Positions 44,275 to 53,566 of a stretch of 64,000 nt of DNA are shown piece after piece; within the stretch, counting starts at the first letter, position 1, and every line of letters starts with the position of its first letter. The position numbers and the translations under genes were made by a program. The notes under the pieces were generated by a model. That model worked only from the letters and a program-made list of their open reading frames with translations, had not been told where the DNA came from and ran no database searches. The DNA lies in assembly GCA_965199865.1 (NCBI GenBank), contig CBDATU010000020.1, positions 124,001 to 188,000 on the forward strand, in the 5' to 3' direction. This DNA comes from JAPOUP01 sp965199865 (lineage in GTDB: Bacteria; Pseudomonadota; Alphaproteobacteria; Rhodobacterales; Rhodobacteraceae).

Positions 44275-45736
44275 ATGAACCAGTTGCTTGAGTTCATCGA
44301 TAGTTCGCCATCACCACCACCACCGGTCTTTGTCGGCCGTCAGGATGTGATCACTGACATCGAGAGAAAGGTGGTGAAAATCGGCCAGCGTAAGGAACCG
44401 AAAGCCACCCGCATCCTTGAGGGCGCGCCAGGCGCCGGAAAGTCATCCATTCTTACCGATCTGGAACGGCGAAGCGCTGAAAAGATCAAGGGATACAACA
44501 TACTTGTCCTGTCCAGCGAGGATATGAAAAAATGGGTATCGTCATGGATTACATGACCGTTGCCGCCGGACTGTCCAGCCGTAAATGGGGTGGGAGACTT
44601 CTGAAAACCGCTACCGGAGCCAGTGCCGAACAGGGTAAATCCCTGTCAGGAGACGTTTTACCGATCTCGATTATTTCCGGACTTGGCAATGTCGTCATTC
44701 ATGAAGGATATCGGAAAAAGACCGGACAACCTTCTCGAACCTAACTGGCTTTTTCCGCCCCATGACTGGAAGAAACCGCTCATTGTCGCCATTGACGAAA
44801 TGCAATACATTGCGGTTGACAGGGGTCGTCCAGCGGCGAAATTCCTTCAGGCACTTCATAACAGCCAGAGAGGCCTACCGATCCTGCCGGTATTCGCTGG
44901 TCTGGGAGATGTACGGAACGTCCTTTCCAGGGCTGGCCTGACCCGTACCGAGAATATCCATGAGATCGGATGCCTGACATCCGGTGAGAGGATCAGCTAT
45001 CTAAAGAAATTCGAGGAAAACTTCGGACTGGTGATCGGTAATAAGGAAAACCATGAAACCGTCCATAGGAATCTTGCGAAATTACTCGATGATACCGAAG
45101 GCTGGCCGCGGCATATGCGTCATTCGTACCAGCGTACTGGGAAACGCGGTCAGGATGATTGACGGCGATCTGTCCAGGGTGAACTGGCCCCATGTCCATG
45201 AGGATGCGTTAAGACGACGACTTGCCTGTTACCTGAGTCAGACATCCAAAGAGATGAAGGGGAGCGTTAACCTGACATCCGCGATTATGCTGGATATCGG
45301 GAATGATATGGATCTCAATGATATCAATGAATTGATCAGGGGTAATGTCAGAAACGAGGATGGATGGCATTTGCCGAAAAACATGGATGTTGAAGATTTT
45401 CGTGAACATCTCGCCCATATAGGGAGCGCTTCAGGAACGTCTGGATGTAACGTTTCACTGTCCGATTCCGAGCTTTCGGACTTTCCTGATCGACCGGTCA
45501 AAGGATCCGGAATGAAGGAAAGAGGCGGAGAAACTGGTAATGGCGGAACGAAAACTCTCAAGCCGAAGCCTTACGATAGAGATTCGCTCGGAAATTCATA
45601 ACCGGAAGTCGATGATGCATTGGTCGAAGAGTTGGTGGCTGGACTTAAGGATGAACATGAGGCGTGGACCGCCGTTTTCAACAAACGGCTGAAGGAATCA
45701 CATGAGTCATCAACGAAGGCGCATGAACCAGCATAG
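44275..45736 (+). pseudogene. AAA-type ATP-binding protein, broken by frameshifts and stops
   Basis: It starts MNQLLEFIDSSPSPPPPVFV. Walker A (LEGAPGAGKSSILTDL) is in the first frame; Walker B (KPLIVAIDEMQYIAVDRG) in a second, after a frame change near 44540; and IRTSVLGNAVRMIDGDLSRV in a third, after about 45110. A TAA at 45599-45601 precedes a further in-frame stretch (PEVDDALVEELVAGLKDEHE) ending at 45736. The domain order is that of ORC/Cdc6- or TniB-like AAA proteins seen in stand-alone ATPase genes of mobile or defence regions, but I cannot assign the family. It is lower in GC than its neighbours, suggesting transfer. Confidence 0.7.
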
Positions 45737-45981
45737 TGATGCCGATGGACCTGATGAGGTCCGCGAAAGAGCGGAAAATGCCGCATTTCAGGATGGAATG
45801 GGGGGCTGAAACGGAGGGGAACACAAAGGAACATTTCAAACTGAGACACGACCTTGACACCATTCAGGATAGCCACCTTAATGGACATCGTAAACATCGA
45901 CCGCGCTGATGGGCTGACTCAAATAGCCCCGAGCGATAACGTGAGAACCTTGGCGTCGTCGGATTCAACTGGGAGATCTCG

Positions 45982-46914
45982 ATGAAACTGAAAAATAGAA
46001 TTCTTTGCGCGGCGACGGTCGCGCTTGCAGTGGTGGCTGGACCGGCATTCGCGGAATACCCGGAGCGTCCGGTTGAGTTTGTGGTTCCGTGGCCCCCAGG
46101 CGACATCGAAGACACGATCACCCGAATGATATCTGAGGCTTTCCGAAAGGAGACAGGCGTACCCGCGAGCACCATCAACATCAAGGGTGGTGGTGGTCTT
46201 GTTGGTGCCACTCACGTGTTCAACCAACCTGCCGACGGCTACACGGTTGGCGCATTTACTGGTAACATCCTTTCCGCACATATCATCCGCGGCAACGCGA
46301 CCTATGACAGAGAGGAGTTCGAGCCGCTTGCCGTGATCATTGGCTATGGCCAGGTTCTGGCGGCCAATGCCGATGCGCCGTTCAGCAATATCACCGAATT
46401 GGCGGAATACGCCAAGTCGAATGACGTGACCCTCGGCGTTATTGGTCTCAATGGACCGCCAGCGCTGCAAACCCTGAAAATGGCAGAGGCGCTGGGCTTC
46501 GAATTCTCCTCGGTATCGTCCTACGATGAGGCAACCTGCCAGTTGCTGCATAACGGTGAAGTGGATCTCATCATTGGCGGCGCAACCTTGCGCCCCTGTC
46601 TGATCACCGGCGAGGCCAAGGGCGTGGCAGCCTATACCACCGCCCGCATCCCGATCTATCCGGACGTTGCCACGCTTGATGAGCAGCTTCCTGGTATTGC
46701 CACCCCAGGCTGGACCGGACTGTTCGTCCGAAAGGATACGCCGCAGGAAGCGCGTGACGTCATTTCGCGCATCGCAAAGGCAGTCCTTGAAGGCGAGGAG
46801 GCGCAGGAATTGGGTGCACGCGTTGGTGCTGTCGTTCAGTGGATGCCGAAGGATGAGGCGGAAGCCTTCATCGACGACTTCTACAACCGCTTCGTGAGCC
46901 TCCTTTCGAACTAA
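45982..46914 (+). CDS. Tripartite tricarboxylate transporter substrate-binding protein (TctC/Bug family)
   Basis: 310 residues with GGGAG upstream of the ATG at 45982. The signal peptide (MKLKNRILCAATVALAVVAG, cleaved after about AFA) is followed by YPERPVEFVVPWPPGDIEDT, the canonical Bug start, and INIKGGGGLVGATHVFNQPA, the usual GGxGxxG carboxylate loop. It is the first gene of the transporter operon. Bug proteins bind carboxylates, amino acids or betaine-like compounds through two water-bridged sites. Confidence 0.9.
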   Translation: MKLKNRILCAATVALAVVAGPAFAEYPERPVEFVVPWPPGDIEDTITRMISEAFRKETGVPASTINIKGGGGLVGATHVFNQPADGYTVGAFTGNILSAHIIRGNATYDREEFEPLAVIIGYGQVLAANADAPFSNITELAEYAKSNDVTLGVIGLNGPPALQTLKMAEALGFEFSSVSSYDEATCQLLHNGEVDLIIGGATLRPCLITGEAKGVAAYTTARIPIYPDVATLDEQLPGIATPGWTGLFVRKDTPQEARDVISRIAKAVLEGEEAQELGARVGAVVQWMPKDEAEAFIDDFYNRFVSLLSN

Positions 46915-46919
46915 GGCGG

Positions 46920-47468
46920 GTGTCCGAAGACAAAGACCCAAAAAAAACGACACCGTTCGGCGAAGAGCCGAGCGGGGGTCGTATTGTGCTTGGCGGTATT
47001 TTTGTAACCGCCGTCGTCATGCTTGCGATGATTGGCAACCAGACGGTTCGTGGCACGATGGGAGACGCCGCGCGATTTGGTGGCTGGTGGGTAGAACCCG
47101 CTCTTGCGCCCGGCGTCGCCCTGGTTCTCACGATTGCAGCGTCCGCAATAGCATTCCGTTATGCCAGGCCAGAGAACGTCGATTGGGTTTCTGCCGCGCA
47201 GACCTATGGTCGGATAATCCTGATTGCGGGGAGCATGGTCGCGACCGTCTTCCTGATGAAGATCCTGGGATTTGCCCTGTCGATTCTCGCATTCGCTGGT
47301 GTCGTGGCGTTCATTGGTGGCTTCCGGGGTGCCAAGCTGATCGCAATCTCGCTTTGCACGACTTTGGCCATGGTTCTCATTTTCAGGGTGGGGTTCGGTA
47401 TCTGGTTTCCACGACCGGCCCTGTTCAAGTGGATCGATCTGCCATTCTGGCTTCAGGGAATTCTATAG
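46920..47468 (+). CDS. Tripartite tricarboxylate transporter small membrane subunit (TctB)
   Basis: 182 residues from a GTG at 46920, five bases after the TctC stop. There are four predicted membrane helices (about residues 20-40, 57-75, 90-125 and 130-165). The proportions and place between tctC and tctA define it as the TctB subunit; sequence conservation in this family is low. It overlaps nothing and ends directly before the tctA ATG. Confidence 0.85.
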   Translation: MSEDKDPKKTTPFGEEPSGGRIVLGGIFVTAVVMLAMIGNQTVRGTMGDAARFGGWWVEPALAPGVALVLTIAASAIAFRYARPENVDWVSAAQTYGRIILIAGSMVATVFLMKILGFALSILAFAGVVAFIGGFRGAKLIAISLCTTLAMVLIFRVGFGIWFPRPALFKWIDLPFWLQGIL

Positions 47469-48962
47469 ATGTTTGAAACCGTCCTGCTCGGATTGCAGCA
47501 GCTTTCCACTCCTGTGGTCTGGGTCGCCCTGATTGGTGGCAGCATTCTTGGCATTGTCCTGGGCGCCATTCCAGGGATAGGCCCCGGAGTTGGAATCGCC
47601 CTGTTGCTACCGGTCACCTATACAATGGAGCCGCTGGCAGGCATCACGCTACTGATGGGACTGTATGCCGCTGCATGGTATGGTGGCGCCATACCGGCGA
47701 TTACAATCAATACACCGGGTACAGGCGTGAACGTGCTCACCACCTATGACGGCCACCCGATGGCTAAGGCGGGCGAACCACAGCGGGCACTTTCACTGGC
47801 CTATGCGTCCAGTTTCGTCGGCGGGATCTTTGCCGTGATCGTCTTGATGGCGGCGGCTTGGCCGCTCGCTTCGCTTTCCAGTTATCTAACGTCGATCGAT
47901 TTGGGCATGGCAGCGCTGCTGGCCATGGTTCTCGTCGTTGTCGCCCATCGCGGCAGCGAGTTTGCATCCTTTGCGCTGCTCGGTGCCGGCCTCTTCATCT
48001 CGACCATAGGTCTGGAAACCGCCTATGGATCCGCAAGGTACACGTTCGGCACCACCTGGATGATGGCCGGTGTGCCACTGATCGCGATGATCCTGGGCCT
48101 GTTTGCCCTGAGCCAGGCTTTTGCGCTGATATTTTCCGATCGAACGATCAATGACATCGATACCGAGGTGGACCGCCGTCTGCTAGGAGGCTTTATCGAG
48201 ATTTTCAGGTACCCAAAGACCCTGTTTCGATCCGCCGGCTTCGGCGTGGGCATGGGGATTTTGCCCGGTGTCGGCGAGTTTCTGGCGCAATTTTTCAGCT
48301 ATACGGCGGCGCGTGCCTCATCCAAAACGCCGGAGAAATTCGGACATGGCGCACCCGAAGGCATCATTGCATCGGAAACCGCCAACAATGCGGTTCCGCC
48401 CTCGGCCCTTGTCCCGCTTCTGTCGCTGGGGATCCCAGGGGAGTCCTTCACCGCAATGATGCTTACCGTTTTCATCATTCACGGCGTCGACCCTGGCCCG
48501 ACACTTTTCCAGGAACACAGGACCTTCGTGTCAGGGTTGTACATGACCCTTTTCGTGATGAACTTCGTTATCGTAGGCCTGCTGTTGGTCGGCACCAAAT
48601 GGATCGCAAAGCTATCATCGATACCTGACCGTTTGCTGGGCGTCATCATCATGTGTCTCGCGTTGGTGGGGACCTATTCCACGAATTACCGGCTGAGCGA
48701 TACGATCATCGCGATTTGCTTCGGCGTGCTCGGATTCGCATTGCGTCGCGCCAATATTCCCATGGTCCCGATAATCCTGGGTTTGGTCCTCGGACCGATC
48801 ATGGAACGGTATTTCCGTCAAGGTATCGGCGCTGCTGGCGGTGATCTGACAATTTTTGTAACGCGTCCGCTCAGCCTAGTCTTTTTGATCGTCATTCTGC
48901 TGCTGATAGGTACCGCCATCAGGAACGCAGTAAGAGTTAGTGGGAAAATCGATGTCACCTAG
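47469..48962 (+). CDS. Tripartite tricarboxylate transporter large permease (TctA)
   Basis: 497 residues with 11-12 membrane segments. Family motifs include LGAIPGIGPGVGIALLLPVT, YAAAWYGGAIPAITINTPGT, GILPGVGEFLAQFFSYTAAR and LVPLLSLGIPGESFTAMMLT. It forms the sodium- or proton-coupled channel of the TTT system. With no other importer in the region it is the likely uptake route for the compound degraded by the neighbouring enzymes. Confidence 0.92.
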   Translation: MFETVLLGLQQLSTPVVWVALIGGSILGIVLGAIPGIGPGVGIALLLPVTYTMEPLAGITLLMGLYAAAWYGGAIPAITINTPGTGVNVLTTYDGHPMAKAGEPQRALSLAYASSFVGGIFAVIVLMAAAWPLASLSSYLTSIDLGMAALLAMVLVVVAHRGSEFASFALLGAGLFISTIGLETAYGSARYTFGTTWMMAGVPLIAMILGLFALSQAFALIFSDRTINDIDTEVDRRLLGGFIEIFRYPKTLFRSAGFGVGMGILPGVGEFLAQFFSYTAARASSKTPEKFGHGAPEGIIASETANNAVPPSALVPLLSLGIPGESFTAMMLTVFIIHGVDPGPTLFQEHRTFVSGLYMTLFVMNFVIVGLLLVGTKWIAKLSSIPDRLLGVIIMCLALVGTYSTNYRLSDTIIAICFGVLGFALRRANIPMVPIILGLVLGPIMERYFRQGIGAAGGDLTIFVTRPLSLVFLIVILLLIGTAIRNAVRVSGKIDVT

Positions 48963-49326
48963 ACGCGAAGAGGAAGATGCGGTTGCCGCTGTCATTCATC
49001 GTTATGTCTACGGATACATTAATGCCGATGAACCAACCTTGCGCGATGTGTTTGCCCATGATGCGGTTATGAACGGGTATGTCGGTGAGCGCCTGGTATC
49101 GGGTTCACCCGAGCCGTTCATCCAGAGGGTCACTAGCGAGCCGTCGCTGGCCTCGCAGGGTTTGGACCTAAAATACGACATTGAACAGATCGCAATCACT
49201 GGCAACGCCGCCTCGGTGGTGCTGAAGGAATACAGGTTCGGTGACTTCAACTTCACCGACTTCATTCATTTGCTGAAGTGCGGCGCTGTCTGGAAAATCG
49301 TTAGCAAGACGTTTTCGACATTCTAG
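48952..49326 (+). CDS. NTF2/SnoaL-like small protein (Lumazine_bd_2 type)
   Basis: 124 residues from the ATG at 48952, which overlaps the end of tctA by 11 bases. EEEDAVAAVIHRYVYGYINA is the first helix and AVWKIVSKTFSTF the last strand of a typical NTF2-like cone. Such proteins can be small isomerases, hydratases or binding proteins. Being coupled to the transporter and the second aminotransferase, it probably acts in the same pathway; no catalytic residues can be named. Confidence 0.65.
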   Translation: MSPRREEEDAVAAVIHRYVYGYINADEPTLRDVFAHDAVMNGYVGERLVSGSPEPFIQRVTSEPSLASQGLDLKYDIEQIAITGNAASVVLKEYRFGDFNFTDFIHLLKCGAVWKIVSKTFSTF

Positions 49327-49344
49327 TCGTGGCATGCATCACCC

Positions 49345-50691
49345 ATGAGCCATCCTTCAGGTAATGACAAACCCAGTTGGACCGAACGCGATCAGAAGGT
49401 GGTCGAGCATCCCGGCGGTGGCGGCGGGGACAACACGCTTGTGCTGTCGCACGGCAAGGGCACTTGGATCTGGGATGTCGAGGGCCGGAAATACCTGGAC
49501 GCACAGGGTGGCGCCTGGCTCAACAAAGTGGGCTATGGACGGCAGGAGCTCGCCAAAGTCGCTGCCCGTCAAATGGAGGCCCTTTCGCATTTTGCCTTCG
49601 GATTTGACTACACCAACATCCCAGCTATCGAGTTCGCCGAAAAGCTGATTGAAAGAGCACCGCCCAACATTACCAAGGCGCGATTTGCCACGAGCGGCGG
49701 GGAGGCCGACGATCACGCCCTGCAGCTTGCACGGCTCTTTCATTTCCAAAAGGGAAACCCGGAAAGGCGGAAGATTCTGGTCCATCGCGAGGCCTATCAT
49801 GGCGGAACCATGGGCGGGGTCGAACTCACCGGAGGGAGGCCTGGCGTGGCTCCCATATCCGAAGACATGATCTTCCTGACCGCCCCCAGGCCATTCCATC
49901 CGGAACTCTATGGCAATCAGGACATGACGACGTTCTGTGTGGAGGAGCTGAAGGCCGTGATTTCCGAACACGGCGCGAAGAACATTGCCGCGATGTTTGC
50001 CGAGCTGATCATCGGCCCGGGCGGTATGATCCCGCAGCCGGATGATTATTGGCCCAGGATGACCTCGGTCCTGAAAGAGCACGGTATTCTGTTTGTCGCG
50101 GACGAAGTCGTGACGGGTTTTGGCCGTGCAGGCGCATGGTTTGTGTCAAATGACTATGGCCTGACGCCTGATATGATCGTTCTGGCGAAAGGCATTACCA
50201 GTGGCTATGTGCCGATGGCCGCGGTTCTGCTGGGAAACCATGTCGCCGAGAGGGTAAGCGGTTTGGGTCCCGGCAATTCCTATGCCGGCCATGCGGTAGG
50301 GTCGGCTGTGGCGTCAGCGCATATGGACATTATCGAGCGTGAGAACCTGTTGGACAACAGCACGACACGTGGCGAGCAGTTCCTGCGCGAATTGGAACCG
50401 CTTCTGGCCCATCCGCTGGTTGGAGATATCCGCGGGCGCGGTCTGATGATCGGAATCGAATTGGTGACAGATAAGGACAACCGCAAGCCCCTCACGGGGG
50501 TTGCACCACAACTGAATGGCGAATTGCCCCGATATATCCGCCGCAATCACGGCATTCTATTGGGCATCCGGAACAGCACGATTTTCCTTACACCGCCTCT
50601 CGTCATAACCCAGAGCGAGGTGAAGCAGATCTGTGGCTCCGTAGGTGAGGCTTTAGGTCAAATTGATCCTGGCAGCTTCAGTCTTCCTTGA
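49345..50691 (+). CDS. Class III aminotransferase (second)
   Basis: 448 residues. It has ARFATSGGEADDHALQLARL (phosphate), ILFVADEVVTGFGRAGAWFV (Asp) and MIVLAKGITSGYVPMAAVLL (Schiff-base Lys). It belongs to the taurine/omega-amino-acid:pyruvate branch and is only distantly related to the enzyme at 39806. It is the last gene of the transporter operon. Two omega-aminotransferases in one region suggest either two substrates or two steps of one pathway. Confidence 0.88.
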   Translation: MSHPSGNDKPSWTERDQKVVEHPGGGGGDNTLVLSHGKGTWIWDVEGRKYLDAQGGAWLNKVGYGRQELAKVAARQMEALSHFAFGFDYTNIPAIEFAEKLIERAPPNITKARFATSGGEADDHALQLARLFHFQKGNPERRKILVHREAYHGGTMGGVELTGGRPGVAPISEDMIFLTAPRPFHPELYGNQDMTTFCVEELKAVISEHGAKNIAAMFAELIIGPGGMIPQPDDYWPRMTSVLKEHGILFVADEVVTGFGRAGAWFVSNDYGLTPDMIVLAKGITSGYVPMAAVLLGNHVAERVSGLGPGNSYAGHAVGSAVASAHMDIIERENLLDNSTTRGEQFLRELEPLLAHPLVGDIRGRGLMIGIELVTDKDNRKPLTGVAPQLNGELPRYIRRNHGILLGIRNSTIFLTPPLVITQSEVKQICGSVGEALGQIDPGSFSLP

Positions 50692-50733
50692 TCGAGAGGG
50701 CTGAAATTGTCTTCGCTTCCGCATAGGTATCCC

Positions 50734-51010
50734 GGTCGTGTCGCGTGTTTGGTGGAAACTCGAAAACGGTGCGTTCTCAGGGTGAACCGAAACCACCAAC
50801 CGGCGGCCGGAGCCGCCAGGGAAATTATACCATGGAACAGACTACATCCGGCAGCGAACTTTCACCGCAGGCATTCGGCGGGGGTTTCGATCCGACCGGT
50901 GACCGGCTACTGATTACCCGGCCGCCTTCGCTACCGGCGTAAGGTCGGAGAGATGAAGGGCTACCGCGACTGGTGGATCACGGGTAAGTTCGGCACGGAA
51001 ACCGTGAACG
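50734..51010 (+). repeat. Dispersed repeat R, copy 3, followed by IS-like relic sequence
   Basis: GGTCGTGTCGCGTGTTTGGT and the next about 85 bases align with 13771-13858. The following sequence holds a 37-codon frame (MEQTTSGSELSPQAFGGGFD) and a second short one (MKGYRDWWITGKFGTETVNA), both looking like the beginnings of decayed genes of one mobile element. The element is not recognised. Confidence 0.5.
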
Positions 51011-51051
51011 CGGTCACGGGACAGAACAAGTCAAGCCTAAGGAAAATTGAT

Positions 51052-51573
51052 ATGAAACAAAGTGTTGTTTTTCTTGCGGTGCTCTCGATTGTGATGATGA
51101 CCGGTGCCGCATTTTCTGAAGCGCCAGATCTGCGAACACCTCAGCCTGTTATTTACCTCGCGGACAACCTCGACGAAAAGGATGGTTTGGGATGGTGCAT
51201 CGATACCCTTGGCAGAGGGTTTGCTGAGCGTTTGCATGCCCATTCCTGCAAGCCGCAGGGCGGTGATGTACAGTTTTCCTTCGATGCAGCGACCGGGCTG
51301 ATTCAATCGGTCGCCTACGCCGAATACTGCATGGCCCATCGTCCCAATAACGAAAGCACCTTCGCCCTTGCCGCCTGCGACGCAAGCGCAATGGACCAGC
51401 GTTTTGCCTATGACAGCGATAATAGGGAAATCCATCCGGCAGAAGATGAAACTCTGTGCGTATCAGTCGGCGAAGAGAGCCGATCTGCAGGGCCGTTCAT
51501 GTCACGCACGCTTTTGCTAAGCGACTGCACCGAGACGAACAAGGCGTTAAGGGAGTGGGTAATCCTGAAATGA
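51052..51573 (+). CDS. Small secreted six-cysteine protein (beta-trefoil-like), family member 2
   Basis: 173 residues from the ATG at 51052 (MKQSVVFLAVLSIVMMTGAA), signal peptide cleaved near AFS. It is a paralogue of the protein at 15125: PVIYLADNLDEKDGLGWCID, LHAHSCKPQGGDVQF, SAGPFMSRTLLL and six cysteines are in register. No multicopper oxidase accompanies this copy, so the family does not depend on one. Upstream lies an IS-like relic and downstream a dead sulfatase gene. A GCACGCCA / TGGCGTGC hairpin at about 51591-51621 may end the transcript. Confidence 0.72.
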   Translation: MKQSVVFLAVLSIVMMTGAAFSEAPDLRTPQPVIYLADNLDEKDGLGWCIDTLGRGFAERLHAHSCKPQGGDVQFSFDAATGLIQSVAYAEYCMAHRPNNESTFALAACDASAMDQRFAYDSDNREIHPAEDETLCVSVGEESRSAGPFMSRTLLLSDCTETNKALREWVILK

Positions 51574-51687
51574 CATCTACGATCAAAGGCGCACGCCACG
51601 CTTCGGCATGGCGTGCGGCTCCGCAAGGGGGCGGCAGCGCCGTCGCGGCTTTGGCGGCTGTGGGCGGCGGTGGTCTGTTCGTCACCG

Positions 51688-53138
51688 AATTTCGACCGGC
51701 TAGCGGCGCGCTCGGTGGTATTCGACAACCATTACACCGGCAGCCTTCCCTGCATGCCGGCTCGACGTGATCATCATACCGGACGCTAATATTTCTTTCA
51801 CGACGCATGGGGCCGCTGGAGCCTTTCGACAATTCCTACGCACGGCTCCTGCGCGAGAAACGCAACACCTATTGCCACCTGGTGACCGATCACTTCCATT
51901 ATTTCGAGGATGGCGGGCTGTGCTACCACACCACGTTAATACCTGGATGAACATCCGTGGCCAGGAATATGATCCGTGGAAACCGACGCTAAACGCCGAC
52001 CTTGAAATGCTGCGCAGGAAATACGACCCACGGCATTACGATTTTTTGGATGGCAAGCGCAGTAATCACAAGCTCCAGCATGCGGTTAACCGCGAGTTCT
52101 TTAAGGACGAGGCGGATTTCCCTCTGCCGCGCTGCTTCGAAGCGGGTTTCGAGTTTCTCGACGCGGCGCGCGAGATTGACAACTGGCTTCTGCAGCTTGA
52201 ATGCTTCGATCCACATGAGCCGTTCCATGTCCCCGAACGCTTCGAGAGGGAATACAGCGCCGGCTATAACGGGCTGATCCTCGACTGGCCGCAATATGCC
52301 CGTGTCGACGAGATCGCGGAAGAGATCGCCCATATTCGTGCGAAATACGCCGGGCTGGTGGCAATGTGCGATGACTATCTGGGCCGCCTGCTCGACCGCT
52401 TCGACGAAGAGAACTTATGGAAGGATACGGTGCTGATTGCCACCACCGACGATGGATATCTTTTGTCCGAGCATGACTGGTGGGCCAAGACCAAGATGCC
52501 GCAATATTCAGGAGATTTCGCATATCCCGCTGATGATTTCCCATCCCGGCCTGTAGGATCAGGCGGGAACACGACGTTCTGCCGTAACGTCGGCGATCGA
52601 TATTTTCCCGACGCTTGCAGATCTCTTTGGCGTCGACTGCCCATCTGAGGCGCAGGGCCAGAGCCTTTTGCCTCTGGCTGAGAAGGATGGCGACGGCCAT
52701 GAGACCATTCTATCCGGTATCTTCGGTGGACCGCTCCTGATTTCCGATGGCCGCTTTGCGTTCCACTACCGGCCAAAGTGGCTGGACAGTAGGAACCTGA
52801 ATGAATACCGGCTTTTGCCCATGCATATGCGCGGTCCATTTTCGGTACAGGAATTGCGGCATATGGAACTGGTCGAACCGTTCGACTTCACCAAAAGCAT
52901 ACCGGTTCTGAAAATCCAAGCGTGGGACGATGCGAAACGCGTACCGTTTCACGATGGGGACGGCTTTGAGGATGCGGAAACCAGACTGTACGATCTGTCG
53001 GCTGATCCGAGGGAGGAACACCCCTTCCGGGACGCTGAAGTCGAGGCCCGGTTGCTGGCGAGTGCGATCTCAACAATGAAACGCCACGATGCTCCACCGG
53101 AGATTTATGACAGGTTGGAGTTACTGGTAGATACCTAA
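51688..53138 (+). pseudogene. Sulfatase (arylsulfatase-like), broken in several frames
   Basis: The catalytic start is still readable: RSVVFDNHYTGSLPCMPARR, where CxPxR (Cys at 51751) is the formylglycine motif. A stop follows after HHTGR. FFHDAWGPLEPFDNSYARLL and LVTDHFHYFEDGGLCYH continue in the same frame, then a new frame gives WLLQLECFDPHEPFHVPERF and VLIATTDDGYLLSEHDWWAK. After 52550 a third frame (52668-53138) gives the C-terminal part. The first about 20 residues with the initial DD metal motif are missing. It cannot make a working enzyme. Confidence 0.82.
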
Positions 53139-53339
53139 CCCGGATATCTCACCAGATGAAGCCGCACGGGCCCGGTTTCCGCGATATGTGCGATACTGGA
53201 CAGGAGCCTGCATATGGACGGAGACCGAACCTCATGGGAACACGGTGTGGCACGCCGGACATCAGCCTCAATGGCCCGGGCCGACGTAAGGGCACCACCT
53301 GATTCGACGGCGGCAGGACGTCGGCGGATGCTGGCACCC

Positions 53340-53530
53340 TGGCCCTGCGGGAGGTGAGCCGGATTCAGGGCCTGGCCCGGCCTGAGCCGGGTGATGCGGA
53401 TCCGCAAGCGCTGGCCGGAGACGGCCATCACCGTGAGGGCGCTTCGGGGCTCTGCCGCGAAAGCGCATGCGGCAGCGGAACCGGCCTAACGGCGTTACCG
53501 CATCAACGCCTCCTGCCGGAACCCTGCCGG
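53340..53530 (+). mobile_element. IS1380-family transposase relic (tentative)
   Basis: MRIRKRWPETAITVRA followed by SGLCRE resembles the IS1380 stretch in which a replaced Asp would follow the VRG strand. Only about 50 codons match, within GC-rich sequence between the sulfatase and the autotransporter gene. The piece 53139-53340 shows nothing else. Confidence 0.4.
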
Positions 53531-53566
53531 ACCGATCGCAGGCGTCACGCGCCAGCGCCTGACGCG

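Noticed and set aside
44275..45736. An active AAA ATPase defence or transposition gene
   Set aside because: Walker A and Walker B lie in different frames and further stops follow. No partner gene is intact beside it.
51688..53138. A functional sulfatase working with the sulfotransferase
   Set aside because: The sulfatase has lost its N-terminal metal motif and is split among at least three frames, so no current functional link can be claimed.
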